Of a stretch of DNA of 64,000 nt, positions 33,295-41,564 are shown piece by piece. Source of the DNA: Pseudomonadota bacterium (GTDB lineage: Bacteria > Pseudomonadota > Alphaproteobacteria > Rhizobiales > Phreatobacteraceae); contig JAIUOO010000019.1 of assembly GCA_020161695.1 (NCBI GenBank), positions 41,212-105,211 on the forward strand, in the 5' to 3' direction. Both the position numbers and the translations under genes were made by a program. Under the pieces are notes generated by a model. That model had not been told where the DNA came from. It saw nothing but the letters and a program-made list of their open reading frames with translations, and searched no databases. Positions within the stretch are counted from its first letter, which is position 1; the number at the start of each line of letters is the position of its first letter.

Positions 33295-33310
33295 TTTATA
33301 GCAATTCTAA
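33295..33310 (+). promoter_or_regulatory. Candidate iron control element (Irr box) of mbfA
   Basis: TTTATAGCAATTCTAA stands 26 bases before the mbfA start. It resembles the rhizobial ICE/Irr consensus TTTAGAA-N-TTCTAA: one half (TTCTAA) is exact, the other degenerate. Irr is known to repress mbfA in Bradyrhizobium and Agrobacterium under iron limitation. No Irr gene is in the window. Confidence 0.45.
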
Positions 33311-33335
33311 TGTAGCGCCTCTTTGAGGTGCCGCC

Positions 33336-34307
33336 GTGCTCGCATTCGCCGACCTTTCCGAACAGCAGATCCTTGCCCTCGCCATCACCAACGAGGAGGA
33401 GGACGGGCGCATCTACCAGGCCTTCGCCCGCCGGCTGGAGCCGGACTATCCGGCGAGCGCCAGGCTGTTCGTTGCCATGGCCGAGGAAGAGGCCGGCCAC
33501 CGCTCCCGCCTCTATGCGCTATACCGCGAGAAGTTCGGCGAGTTCCTGCCGCTGATCCGCCGGCAGGACGTCAGCGGCTTCCTCAAGCGCAAGCCGGTCT
33601 GGCTCACCACCAACCTGTCGCTGGACACGATCCGCGCCGAGGCGGAGGCCATGGAGGCAGAGGCTCAGACCTTCTATCGCCGGGCCGCCGAAGGCGCGCG
33701 CGACGTCGGCGTCCGTCAGCTGCTCGTCGAACTGGCGGAGGCCGAGGGCCAGCACGAGAGCCTCGCGCAGCGTCTCGGCAAAGAACTCCTGCCCGAGGAC
33801 GTCAGGAGCGCCGAGGACGCGACCGCCCACCAGCGCTTCGTCCTGACCTATGTTCAGCCGGGCCTTGCCGGACTGATGGACGGCTCGGTCTCGACCCTCG
33901 CGCCGGTCTTCGCCGCCGCCTTCGCGACGCAGGACAACTGGAGCACCTTCCTCGTCGCGCTCGCCGCCGCCGTCGGCGCGGGCATCTCGATGGGCCTGAC
34001 GGAAGCGCTGTCCGACGATGGCAAGCTGTCGGGTCGCGGCTCACCGGTGATCCGCGGCTGGGCCTGCGGCCTGATGACGGCCATCGGCGGCCTCGGCCAT
34101 GCCCTGCCCTATCTGATCCCCACGACCTGGCCCAACGGCTTCTGGATCGCCACGGGCATCGCCATCGCCATCGTCGCCGTCGAGTTGTGGGCCATCGCCT
34201 GGATCCGCTGGAAGTACATGGACACGCCCTTCCTCAAGGCGGTGTTCCAGATCGTGGTCGGCGGCACGCTGGTCCTTTTGACCGGCATCCTGTTCGGCAG
34301 CGCCTGA
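33336..34307 (+). CDS. mbfA: Membrane-bound ferritin MbfA (rubrerythrin-VIT1 fusion)
   Basis: Two-domain iron exporter of 323 residues. The N-terminal ferritin-like/rubrerythrin domain (1-150) has four helices carrying the di-iron ligands: EEEDGRIY, AEEEAGHRSRLY, EAEAMEAEAQTFY and EAEGQHESL. The C-terminal VIT1-like membrane domain begins QPGLAGLMDGSVSTLAPVFA (the VIT signature) and holds about four to five helices. In rhizobia MbfA exports Fe2+ and protects against peroxide. The start is GTG 33336 with GAGG seven bases before it. A candidate Irr site and an upstream terminator imply an independent, iron-responsive promoter. Confidence 0.94.
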   Translation: MLAFADLSEQQILALAITNEEEDGRIYQAFARRLEPDYPASARLFVAMAEEEAGHRSRLYALYREKFGEFLPLIRRQDVSGFLKRKPVWLTTNLSLDTIRAEAEAMEAEAQTFYRRAAEGARDVGVRQLLVELAEAEGQHESLAQRLGKELLPEDVRSAEDATAHQRFVLTYVQPGLAGLMDGSVSTLAPVFAAAFATQDNWSTFLVALAAAVGAGISMGLTEALSDDGKLSGRGSPVIRGWACGLMTAIGGLGHALPYLIPTTWPNGFWIATGIAIAIVAVELWAIAWIRWKYMDTPFLKAVFQIVVGGTLVLLTGILFGSA

Positions 34308-34361
34308 CCGCTGCATTGCGGCCGGATTCCCATCCGGGCTGATTTCGACTAGGCAGAACCC

Positions 34362-35216
34362 ATGTTCCGCCTCGCCCATCTCTCAGACCTCCATATCGGC
34401 CCGCTGCCGGAGCCGTCGCTGCGCGATCTCCTGAACAAGCGGCTGACCGGCTATCTCAACTGGCGACGCGGCCGCAGCCAGCATCACAGCATGGCGGTGC
34501 TGGACCGGCTGCTCCTGGACGTCGCCAAGGCCGCCCCCGACCACGTCGCCGTCACCGGCGACCTCATCAATATCGGCCTCGCCGCCGAGTACCCGGCCGC
34601 GCGCGCCGTGCTGTGGCGCATCGGCGAGCCGGACCGCGTGTCGTTCGTCCCCGGCAACCACGACGCCTACATGCGCCAGACCGTGCCGGAGATCGTGCTG
34701 CACTGGCGGCCGTGGTTCCTTGGCGATGGCGTCGACGAGGCCGAAGGCGGCTATGCCTTCCCCTACCTGCGCCGCCGCGGAAGGGTGGCGCTGATCGGCC
34801 TCAACAGCGGCGTGCCGACGCCGGCCTTCTCGGCGGCCGGCGCGGTCGGCGCGCGGCAGATCGTGGCGCTGGAGGAACTCCTGCAGGACCTCAAGGCCGA
34901 AGGCATGGCGCGGGTCGTCATGATCCACCACCCGCCCTTCGACATCGGCTTCCAGAAGCGGCTGAACGACCACGACGAGCTCGCAAGGGCGCTGGCCCGC
35001 CAGGGCGCGGAACTGGTGCTGCACGGCCACACGCACAAGGGCACGCTACGCCCGCTGAAAGGCCCTGACGGCCCGATCCCCGTGGTCGGCGTGCCCTCCG
35101 CCTCGGCGCGGGCGGACGGCAAGGACGAGCCGGCGGCGTGGAACCTCGTGACCATCGACGGCGGGCCCGGCGGGTGGCGCGTGGATGTCGAGCGGAGGGC
35201 GGTCGCCCAGACCTGA
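34362..35216 (+). CDS. Metallophosphoesterase (calcineurin-like)
   Basis: Dimetal phosphoesterase of 284 residues with all motifs: DLHIG (9-13), GDLIN, GNHD, MIHHPP and HGHTH. The order and spacing match the class III cyclic nucleotide phosphodiesterase/CpdA-like branch, so cAMP or another phosphodiester may be the substrate; specificity cannot be assigned. It follows mbfA by 54 bases and may be co-transcribed. A bidirectional terminator separates it from fliJ. Confidence 0.92.
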   Translation: MFRLAHLSDLHIGPLPEPSLRDLLNKRLTGYLNWRRGRSQHHSMAVLDRLLLDVAKAAPDHVAVTGDLINIGLAAEYPAARAVLWRIGEPDRVSFVPGNHDAYMRQTVPEIVLHWRPWFLGDGVDEAEGGYAFPYLRRRGRVALIGLNSGVPTPAFSAAGAVGARQIVALEELLQDLKAEGMARVVMIHHPPFDIGFQKRLNDHDELARALARQGAELVLHGHTHKGTLRPLKGPDGPIPVVGVPSASARADGKDEPAAWNLVTIDGGPGGWRVDVERRAVAQT

Positions 35217-35246
35217 CGACCAGGAAAGAAAAGGCGCGGCCAAAAG

Positions 35247-35282
35247 AAAAAGCGCGGCTCGATGGCCGCGCCCAGTTTTCTT
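35247..35282. terminator. Bidirectional terminator between phosphoesterase and fliJ genes
   Basis: Stem GCGCGGC / GCCGCGC (35252-35271) with a six-base loop, followed by TTTTCTT on the plus strand and preceded by AAAAGAAAAA (a U-run on the minus strand). It serves the convergent phosphoesterase and fliJ transcripts. Confidence 0.8.
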
Positions 35283-35319
35283 GTCCGACCCGTTGCGGGT
35301 CCGCCTCAAGCTCGGCGCT

Positions 35320-35739
35320 TCAGGCGCCGAGATAGGCGCCACGTCGAGAAAGCCCGATGCGGTCCATCTCCGCCTGTTCGCGCGCCTGATCGGCGGCGCG
35401 GTCGCGGGCGCTTTCGCGCTCGTCGAGGATCTCGACCTTCTTGAGCTCCTCGAAGGCCTCGGCCAGCGCCGCCTTGGCGTCGTCCAGCTGGCCCTTCAGC
35501 TCGCCGGCCGAGCCGAGGAGATTGTCGCGCCGCGTGCGCGCGGCCTTCGCATAGGTCGGATAGGCGTAATGCGCCGGGTCGTGAACATTGGCGCGGTTCT
35601 GCTCGGTGACGATCTCGCGATCGAGGTCGGCGGCCATGCGCTCGAACTCGGCGATCATCATCTCGATCTGCGCCACCTGGCGGCGCTTCTCATCCACCTG
35701 GAATCGCTTCAGGCGGATCAAAGTCTCTCGCGACTTCAT
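35320..35739 (-). CDS. fliJ: Flagellar export protein FliJ-like
   Basis: A 139-residue protein that is almost wholly coiled coil: LIRLKRFQVDEKRRQVAQIE, then EFERMAADLDREIVTEQNRA and LKGQLDDAKAALAEAFEELK. FliJ is the central stalk-like chaperone that stimulates the FliI ATPase of the flagellar export gate. I chose the ATG at 35739, matching the family N-terminus MKSRETLIRLKRF. It lies 200 bases downstream of fliI on the same strand, a usual position, and ends at a bidirectional terminator. Confidence 0.88.
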   Translation of the reverse strand: MKSRETLIRLKRFQVDEKRRQVAQIEMMIAEFERMAADLDREIVTEQNRANVHDPAHYAYPTYAKAARTRRDNLLGSAGELKGQLDDAKAALAEAFEELKKVEILDERESARDRAADQAREQAEMDRIGLSRRGAYLGA

Positions 35740-35943
35740 CGACTCATACTCCCAGAAGTCCCCGCATTCCGCACGCCACACACACGGCGTACGGTCGTCT
35801 TCGGCGCCCGTCCCAGGGACGCCTTACCCCTTATGAAAGGTGAAGATAGGGCCGCGAGGTTGAGATTCCGTTTCCGGAAAGTACGATGTTTGGTAAACGG
35901 ACGTTCATAAGTCCTGACGAAACCTGACGAAATCGGCGCTGGT

Positions 35944-37329
35944 TCAGGCACCGATTTCCGCCCCGTCGAGGATCGCGGCGAGCTTCCGGTAGCCGTCGCC
36001 GATGGACGCCGCCTCCTCCTTGCGCTGGCCGAGGAAAGCCTCGAGCGCCGGCTGCAGGCGGATCGCCTCATCGACTTCCGCCGACGAGCCCGCCCTGTAA
36101 GCGCCGAGCCGGATCAGTTCCTCCATGTCGGCATAGGTCGCGAGCGTGCGCTTCGCCCGCTGGATCACCGGCCAGTATTCCGGATCGGCCGAGCGCGGCA
36201 TGGTTCGCGAGACGCTCTTCAGCACGTTGATGGCGGGGTAGCGGCCGCGCTCGGCAATGGCGCGCTCCATGACGATGTGCCCGTCGAGGATGCCGCGCAC
36301 TGCATCGGCCACCGGCTCGTTATGGTCGTCGCCATCGACCAGCACGGTGAAGATGGCGGTGATCGCGCCCTCGCCCGCGCCCGGGCCGGCGCGTTCCAGC
36401 AACCGCGGCAATTCGGAGAACACGGTTGGCGTATAGCCCTTGGCGGTCGGCGGCTCGCCGGCCGAGAGGCCGATTTCGCGCTGCGCCATGGCGAAGCGCG
36501 TCACGGAATCCATCATCAGCATGACCTGCTGGTCGAGGTCGCGGAAATACTCGGCGATGGAGAGGGTGAGATAGGCCGCCTGCTTGCGCATCAGCGCCGG
36601 CTCGTCGGAAGTCGCCACCACCACGACCGAACGGGCGAGGCCCTCCTCGCCAAGGTCCTCCTGGAGGAATTCCTGCACCTCGCGGCCGCGCTCGCCGATC
36701 AGGCCGATCACCGAGACGTCGGCCTCGACATTGCGCGCGATCATCGAGAGCAGCACCGACTTGCCGACGCCGGAGCCGGCGAAGATGCCCATGCGCTGGC
36801 CACGGCAGCAGGTGAGGAAGGTGTTGAGCGCCCTCACCCCGAGGTCGAGCGGCGCGCCGACCCGGCGGCGGGCATGGGCGGCGGGAGGATCGGCCCGGAA
36901 CGGCATGGGGTCGCCGCCCTGCGGCAGCGGGCCCTTGCCGTCGATGGGCTCGCCCATGGCGTTGACGACGCGGCCGAGCCAGGCGCGGCTCGGGCGCACG
37001 GCGGCCGGCGCGATCTGCACCATGGCCTTGCAGCCGCGCCTGACGCCCTCGAGCCCGGCGAAAGGCATCAGCAGCGCCTGGTCGCCGGCGAAGCCGACGA
37101 CCTCGCAGGGGATGGGCCGCGCGCCGGTCTCGATGGTGACGCGCGAACCGACCGACATGGCATGGACGGGCCCGGCAGCCTCGACCATCAGCCCGCGCAC
37201 GCCCGCGACGCGCCCGTAGATGGCGACGCCGTCGATATCGGCGATCTGGTCGGCAAGCGCGCGCATGACATGTCCTGCAAGGGCCGCCCCTTCGGGGGGG
37301 CTGCGCCCACCTTCCGCCGTCATGGTCAA
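35944..37329 (-). CDS. fliI: Flagellum-specific ATP synthase FliI
   Basis: ATPase of the flagellar type III export apparatus, homologous to F1-beta. The 461-residue product has Walker A GSGVGKS (185-191), the segment VIGLIGERGREVQEF, Walker B VMLMMDSVTRFAMAQREIGL, and the ELPRLLERAGPG region typical of type III ATPases. The start could be 37329, 37323 or 37266; none has a strong ribosome site. It is transcribed away from ctrA with fliJ downstream. The interval before it carries CtrA-type boxes, which fits control of early flagellar genes by CtrA. Confidence 0.96.
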   Translation of the reverse strand: MTMTAEGGRSPPEGAALAGHVMRALADQIADIDGVAIYGRVAGVRGLMVEAAGPVHAMSVGSRVTIETGARPIPCEVVGFAGDQALLMPFAGLEGVRRGCKAMVQIAPAAVRPSRAWLGRVVNAMGEPIDGKGPLPQGGDPMPFRADPPAAHARRRVGAPLDLGVRALNTFLTCCRGQRMGIFAGSGVGKSVLLSMIARNVEADVSVIGLIGERGREVQEFLQEDLGEEGLARSVVVVATSDEPALMRKQAAYLTLSIAEYFRDLDQQVMLMMDSVTRFAMAQREIGLSAGEPPTAKGYTPTVFSELPRLLERAGPGAGEGAITAIFTVLVDGDDHNEPVADAVRGILDGHIVMERAIAERGRYPAINVLKSVSRTMPRSADPEYWPVIQRAKRTLATYADMEELIRLGAYRAGSSAEVDEAIRLQPALEAFLGQRKEEAASIGDGYRKLAAILDGAEIGA

Positions 37330-37997
37330 TGAAGGGTTAACGCCGGGGCCATGGGTAAACGCCAGCCGGCAGAATTTGCCGCATGCTTTCGCTCAAATCG
37401 CGAAAAGTCTCGCCAATTGCACGGACTGTCCGGAACCGTTTACCAGCGGTTAACCATGCCCCCGGTAGAAACTGCCCATTCGGTGCGGCTCGTCCCTTCC
37501 CCGGTTCGCCGCCGAAAATGGCCCGCTGCCGCCGCGGCGGGCCCGATCCGTGGCGAGATTTAACGGCTCCGCTCGGGTTCGATTCAAAGTAAAGCCAGTT
37601 CGCGCCCGGATTCCGCCCGGCGTCGTAACCCTTCCTTAACTCGCCCCGTTAATGATCGTTGTCAGCCGATTAATGGCGTCCGCAGCCGTTAGGGGTTCGT
37701 TTGCAACGACCCACGACGCGCCCCGGTTGCGGAAAGGCAGGACCCGTACCTCGACGAGCCGACCGAAATGGTCGATTCGACAGAGGGTTGGAGTGAGTCG
37801 CAGAAATATTTTGCGAAGACTCTTGCCCCCGCGAATCACTGTTTGTTAACCATTAGGGCGTAGCGTCGAATCAGTGAACGGGGACGGATCCCAAGCGCTA
37901 CCCGCGCGGCGGCGGGGGCACGGGATCGCTATGCCAGGCGCCTGCTTCGTCCGCTCGGGCGGGGTAGCCGACTTAGGGTCAGCGGAAGGGGATGGGC
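37330..37997. promoter_or_regulatory. fliI-ctrA divergent control region (GANTC cluster, CtrA boxes)
   Basis: A 668-base gap, AT-richer than its surroundings, with no supported gene. CtrA-type sites: TTTA-N7-TTAA (37439-37453) overlapping TTAACCAT (37450-37457), and TTAACCAT at 37846-37853. TTAAC is also present at 37337-37341 beside the fliI start. CcrM-type GANTC sites start at 37581, 37609, 37774, 37795, 37818, 37833 and 37868; five of these fall within 100 bases. In Caulobacter ctrA transcription depends on GANTC methylation state and on CtrA itself, and this layout fits the same logic (inference). Confidence 0.75.
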
Positions 37998-38699
37998 ATG
38001 CGCGTTCTGTTGATCGAAGATGACAGCGCCACCGCGAAGAGCATCGAACTGATGCTCAAGTCCGAGAGCTTTAACGTCTACACGACGGACCTGGGCGAGG
38101 AAGGCATCGACCTCGGCAAGCTCTACGACTACGATATCATTCTACTTGACCTGAACCTGCCCGACATGTCGGGCTATGAAGTGCTGAAGTCGCTTCGGGT
38201 CGCCAAGGTCAAGACGCCCATCCTGATCCTGTCGGGCCTTGCCGGCATCGAGGACAAGGTTCGCGGCCTCGGCTTCGGCGCCGACGACTATCTGACCAAG
38301 CCGTTCCACAAGGACGAGCTGGTCGCCCGCATCCACGCCATCGTGCGCCGCTCGAAGGGCCATGCCCAGTCGGTGATCACCACCGGCGACCTGCTGGTCA
38401 ATCTCGACCAGAAGACGGTCGAGGTCGGCGGCCAGCGCGTGCACCTGACGGGCAAGGAATACCAGATGCTGGAGCTGCTCTCGCTCCGCAAGGGCACGAC
38501 GCTGACCAAGGAAATGTTCCTCAATCATCTCTACGGCGGCATGGACGAGCCCGAGCTGAAGATCATCGACGTCTTCATCTGCAAGCTGCGCAAGAAGCTC
38601 GCCAACGCCTCCGATGGCAAGAACTTCATCGAGACGGTCTGGGGCCGCGGCTACGTGCTGCGCGAGCCGTCAGAGCTGGAAGAGCGGATTCCCGCCTGA
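37998..38699 (+). CDS. ctrA: Cell cycle master response regulator CtrA
   Basis: OmpR-family response regulator that controls replication initiation, division and flagellar genes in alphaproteobacteria. The 233-residue protein has a receiver domain (1-120) with phospho-acceptor Asp51 in LLDLNLPDMSG and TKPFHKDELVARIHA. The C-terminal winged helix includes LTGKEYQMLELLSLRKGTTL and KIIDVFICKLRKKLANASDG, nearly the invariant CtrA sequence. I chose ATG 37998, not the in-frame ATG 37992, because GGAAGGGG ends at 37991, six bases before 37998 and directly against 37992. ChpT, its phosphodonor, is encoded at 57.5-58.2 kb. Confidence 0.98.
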   Translation: MRVLLIEDDSATAKSIELMLKSESFNVYTTDLGEEGIDLGKLYDYDIILLDLNLPDMSGYEVLKSLRVAKVKTPILILSGLAGIEDKVRGLGFGADDYLTKPFHKDELVARIHAIVRRSKGHAQSVITTGDLLVNLDQKTVEVGGQRVHLTGKEYQMLELLSLRKGTTLTKEMFLNHLYGGMDEPELKIIDVFICKLRKKLANASDGKNFIETVWGRGYVLREPSELEERIPA

Positions 38700-38817
38700 T
38701 CCTTTTCGCTGCGGCAACAATTGCGCCGCAGCCGCGTCACACGGCCGTCACGGCCTGCTGGCACAAGCAGTTTCGAAAGTCTGGCGAGTACGGATGAAAT
38801 GCCGCCGGACGACGAGG

Positions 38818-38847
38818 GCCCCGCCGGGAAACCGCGCGGGGCTTTTT
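38818..38847 (+). terminator. Intrinsic terminator downstream of ctrA
   Basis: GCCCCGC (38818-38824) pairs with GCGGGGC (38836-38842), followed by TTTTT. It lies 119 bases after the ctrA stop and before the beta-lactamase start. Confidence 0.85.
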
Positions 38848-38891
38848 GTTGCGCCGCAGCCTGCCCCTACGGCGCCACGGGCAGGCGCCCG

Positions 38892-40097
38892 ATGCAGATT
38901 GTTTCCACGAGACGGAAATCCGCCTTGATCACGCTCCCACGAGTCGCGCGGCAGTTTGCCCTCCCCGCCGCGATCCTGTGCCTCGCATCGCTCCCGGTCC
39001 GCGCGCAGGAACGGCCCGATCGCATTGCGGCGCTGGTCGAGGGAACGATGCGCCCTCTGCTCGCAGAGCATGACATACCGGGCCTTGCCGTCGCCGTGAC
39101 CGCCGGCGGCAGGCAGCGGTTCTTCAGCTTCGGCATCGCCTCGCGCGAGACGCGCCAGCCGGTCAATGAACACACGCTGTTCGAGATCGGCTCGGTCAGC
39201 AAGGCGTTCACGGCGACGCTCGGAGCCTATGCCGAGGCGCAGGGGCGACTGTCGCTCGGCGACCGCCCCAGCCGCTTCATGCCGCAGCTTGCCGGCAGCG
39301 CCATCGACAAGGCGAGCCTCCTGCATCTTGCCACCTACACTGCCGGCGGCCTGCCGCTGCAATTGCCGGCGACCGTGCGCAACAGCGCGACCATGGTCGA
39401 TTATTTCCGCGCGTTCCGGCCGGCAGCCGCGCCGGGTCTGCAGCGCCGCTACTCAAACCCGAGCATCGGCCTGTTCGGGCATCTCGCCGCCGCTGCCATG
39501 GGACGAAGCTTCGCCGACCTCATGGAGAGAGACGTCTTCCCGAAGCTCGGCCTTCGCGACAGCCATATCCGCGTGCCGCAGGCGGCCATGGCGCGCTATG
39601 CCATGGGCTACAACCGGCAGAACCGGCCAACACGGGTGAGCCCGGCCGTCTTCGACGCGGAAGCCTATGGGGTGAAGACCTCGGCCGCCGATCTCATCCG
39701 CTTCGTCGAGGCCAATATCGGCCCGGATGCGCTGGAGCCGGCCATGCGCCGCGCCGTCGCGGCGACTCAGGCCGGCCATTTCCGGGTCGGCGAGATGGTG
39801 CAGGGGCTCGGCTGGGAGCAGTACCCCTGGCCCGTCGCGCTGGAGCGCCTGCAGGCCGGCAATGCCACGACCATGGCCATGGACCCGCATGCCGCGACGG
39901 CGCTGGCGCCGCAGAGGCCCGCGGGGCCGGCCCTGTTCAACAAGACCGGCTCCACGAGCGGCTTCAGCGCCTATGTCGCCTTCGTGCCCGAACGACGCAT
40001 CGGCATCGTCATCCTGGCGAACCGGGCCGTGCCCATCCCCGCCCGCATCGCCGCGGCCCATGCCGTGCTCGAGGCACTGGCAACCGTGGCGCCGTGA
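38892..40097 (+). CDS. ampC: Class C (AmpC-type) serine beta-lactamase
   Basis: Periplasmic serine hydrolase of 401 residues with a signal peptide (positively charged start, hydrophobic core LPAAILCLASLPVRA, cleavage near residue 38). Class C motifs are complete: SVSK (101-104, nucleophile Ser101), YSN (187-189) and KTG (351-353). Long stretches match the AmpC pattern (LLHLATYTAGGLPLQLPATV, DAEAYGVKTS), which is stronger than for general esterase/DD-peptidase relatives. I start at 38892, because the frame further upstream crosses the ctrA terminator. No AmpR-type LysR gene is adjacent, so classical induction is not indicated. Confidence 0.93.
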   Translation: MQIVSTRRKSALITLPRVARQFALPAAILCLASLPVRAQERPDRIAALVEGTMRPLLAEHDIPGLAVAVTAGGRQRFFSFGIASRETRQPVNEHTLFEIGSVSKAFTATLGAYAEAQGRLSLGDRPSRFMPQLAGSAIDKASLLHLATYTAGGLPLQLPATVRNSATMVDYFRAFRPAAAPGLQRRYSNPSIGLFGHLAAAAMGRSFADLMERDVFPKLGLRDSHIRVPQAAMARYAMGYNRQNRPTRVSPAVFDAEAYGVKTSAADLIRFVEANIGPDALEPAMRRAVAATQAGHFRVGEMVQGLGWEQYPWPVALERLQAGNATTMAMDPHAATALAPQRPAGPALFNKTGSTSGFSAYVAFVPERRIGIVILANRAVPIPARIAAAHAVLEALATVAP

Positions 40098-40101
40098 GGC
40101 A

Positions 40102-40638
40102 TCACGCCGGGAACCGGGCTTCGTAGTCCTTCTTCAGGCGCTGCCAGCCCTCCCAGAAGGGCTCGGCCTGCCCGCCGCCGCCGATCTTCGCCTCCAGAAT
40201 GTCGAGATGGGCGTGCCAGCCGGCGCTGACATTGAGCAGGGTCGTGCGGTCGGTGGCGCGCTTGTGCACGATGGTGAGCAGCACGCCGTCGCGTCGCGGG
40301 GTCAGCTCGAAGGTGACGCCGCCGGTCGTGCCCCACGTGATGCCGAGCTTGTTGGGCGGATCGAGCTCGGTGATCTCGCTCGTCAGGCGATGCTCCTCGG
40401 CAAAGCCCTCGGGCCGCTTGCCGGGCGGATCGGTCAGTTCGCTGTTGCGCCAGACGAACTCGAAGGTCGAGCCGAGCTTCATCTCCATCTCGCCTGAGGC
40501 CAGCCACTGGCGGCGCAGGTCGCTCTCGGTGAGATAGGCCCAGACGCGCTCGACCGTGCCGGGAAGCACCCGCTGAATGGTCAGCGTCATCGGTTCGGAA
40601 AGCTCGCCATAGGCGGAGCGCAGCAGGGTTGCGGTCAT
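40102..40638 (-). CDS. SRPBCC (AHSA1-like) family protein
   Basis: A 178-residue START-like protein. The AHSA1 pattern is visible: TIQRVLPGTVERVWAYLTES, then DLRRQWLASGEMEMKLGSTF, ITWGTTGGVTFELTPR and a C-terminal WEGWQRLKKDY. Such proteins bind hydrophobic ligands. Its ATG (40638) overlaps the stop of the ArsR-type gene by four bases. ArsR plus SRPBCC is a recurrent two-gene operon in many bacteria; the biochemical role is not established. Confidence 0.9.
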   Translation of the reverse strand: MTATLLRSAYGELSEPMTLTIQRVLPGTVERVWAYLTESDLRRQWLASGEMEMKLGSTFEFVWRNSELTDPPGKRPEGFAEEHRLTSEITELDPPNKLGITWGTTGGVTFELTPRRDGVLLTIVHKRATDRTTLLNVSAGWHAHLDILEAKIGGGGQAEPFWEGWQRLKKDYEARFPA

Positions 40639-41000
40639 GGGTCGTCTCCTTCGGGGGCTGGGGATGTCTGTGCGGTCTCCTCGCGGAGGAGCCGTTCGAG
40701 AATGTCGAGGCGGCCGGTCCAGAACCGCTCGTAGTAGCCGAGCCATTCATGCGCGGCGGCGAGCCGTTCGGCGGCCAGCCGGCAATGATGCGTGCGGCCG
40801 CGCACCTCGCGGTGGATCAGACCGGCATTCTCCAGCGCCTTGATGTGCTTGGAGGCAGCCGCCAGCGAGATGGCGAAGGGTTCGGCGAGTTGCCCGACGG
40901 TCCGCTCGCCCTGCGCCAGGTCGCGCAGCATCCGCCGGCGCGTTGCATCGCCGAGGGCGTGGAAGACGATGTCGAGTTGGGCGGCCTGATATTCAACCAT
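40635..41000 (-). CDS. ArsR family winged-helix regulator
   Basis: A 121-residue repressor: LDIVFHALGDATRRRMLRDL, then the recognition helix region AAASKHIKALENAGLIHREV and RGRTHHCRL. No Cys-based metal site is visible, so it belongs to the non-metal SRPBCC-linked branch. I chose ATG 41000; a TTG at 41036 is in frame. A perfect 9-base inverted repeat (ATATTCAAC / GTTGAATAT) straddles the start codon, a strong sign of autorepression. Confidence 0.92.
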   Translation of the reverse strand: MVEYQAAQLDIVFHALGDATRRRMLRDLAQGERTVGQLAEPFAISLAAASKHIKALENAGLIHREVRGRTHHCRLAAERLAAAHEWLGYYERFWTGRLDILERLLREETAQTSPAPEGDDP

Positions 41001-41053
41001 GGCGTTGAATATTGCCTGTCGAACCCTGATTGTCAACCGGTGAGTTGAATATC
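40989..41053. promoter_or_regulatory. ArsR-type operator
   Basis: ATATTCAAC (40989-40997) and GTTGAATAT (41004-41012) are perfect inverted repeats spaced by six bases that include the start codon of the ArsR gene. A second GTTGAATAT half is present at 41044-41052, with a weaker inverted GTCAAC at 41032-41037. It lies between the regulator and the divergent thioesterase gene. Confidence 0.7.
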
Positions 41054-41159
41054 AGGAAACCCGGCAAGCCAGCCGGCAAGCGATCCGATGACCACCGAGG
41101 TCATTGACCCCCGCGACGCAGCCGGCCAGCCTGCCTTCCCGTTGACCAGGGAGCCCGTC

Positions 41160-41564
41160 ATGACCGCCTCCGCACTCGACATGCTGAAGAACCACCCCCT
41201 GCCCTTCGCCGTGCTGATGGGCGTGGAATTCGTTTCGGCGCGCGCCGACGAGGTGGTGGCGCAACTGACCGTGAGACCCGACCTCTGCACGGCTGGCTCC
41301 ATCGTCCATGGCGGCGCGCTGATGGCCTTCGCTGATACGGTCGGGGCGGCGGCGACCTTCATCAATCTGCCTCAGGGCGCGAAGGGCACGACCACCATCG
41401 AGAGCAAGACAAATTTCCTCGCCGCCGGGCCTGTCGGGGAGATGCTCACCGCGACCGCGACCCCGGTCCATCGCGGCAGCCGCACGCAGGTCTGGCAGAC
41501 CCGGATCACCCGCGGCGACGGCAAGGCCGTGGCACTCGTCACCCAGACGCAGATGGTGCTGTGA
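41160..41564 (+). CDS. PaaI family hot-dog thioesterase
   Basis: A 134-residue acyl-CoA thioesterase-like protein. Family core: GSIVHGGALMAFADTVGAAA, with the His-Gly-Gly turn that orients the substrate, then TTTIESKTNFLAA. I chose the ATG at 41160 because GGGAG stands six bases upstream; an in-frame ATG at 41088 has no site. It is divergent from the ArsR/SRPBCC pair and could be controlled by the same operator. The acyl group is unknown; phenylacetyl- or hydroxybenzoyl-type thioesters are the usual substrates. Confidence 0.9.
   Translation: MTASALDMLKNHPLPFAVLMGVEFVSARADEVVAQLTVRPDLCTAGSIVHGGALMAFADTVGAAATFINLPQGAKGTTTIESKTNFLAAGPVGEMLTATATPVHRGSRTQVWQTRITRGDGKAVALVTQTQMVL

Noticed and set aside
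37636..37652. TTAA-N9-TTAA as a CtrA box
   Set aside because: The spacer is nine bases, not seven, so it does not fit the full CtrA consensus.
37636..37839. 67-codon minus-strand frame in the fliI-ctrA interval
   Set aside because: Begins at GTG without a ribosome site, lies in the GANTC-rich control region and matches no family that I know. The residue pattern is not absurd, so conservation would be worth a look, but I cannot support it.
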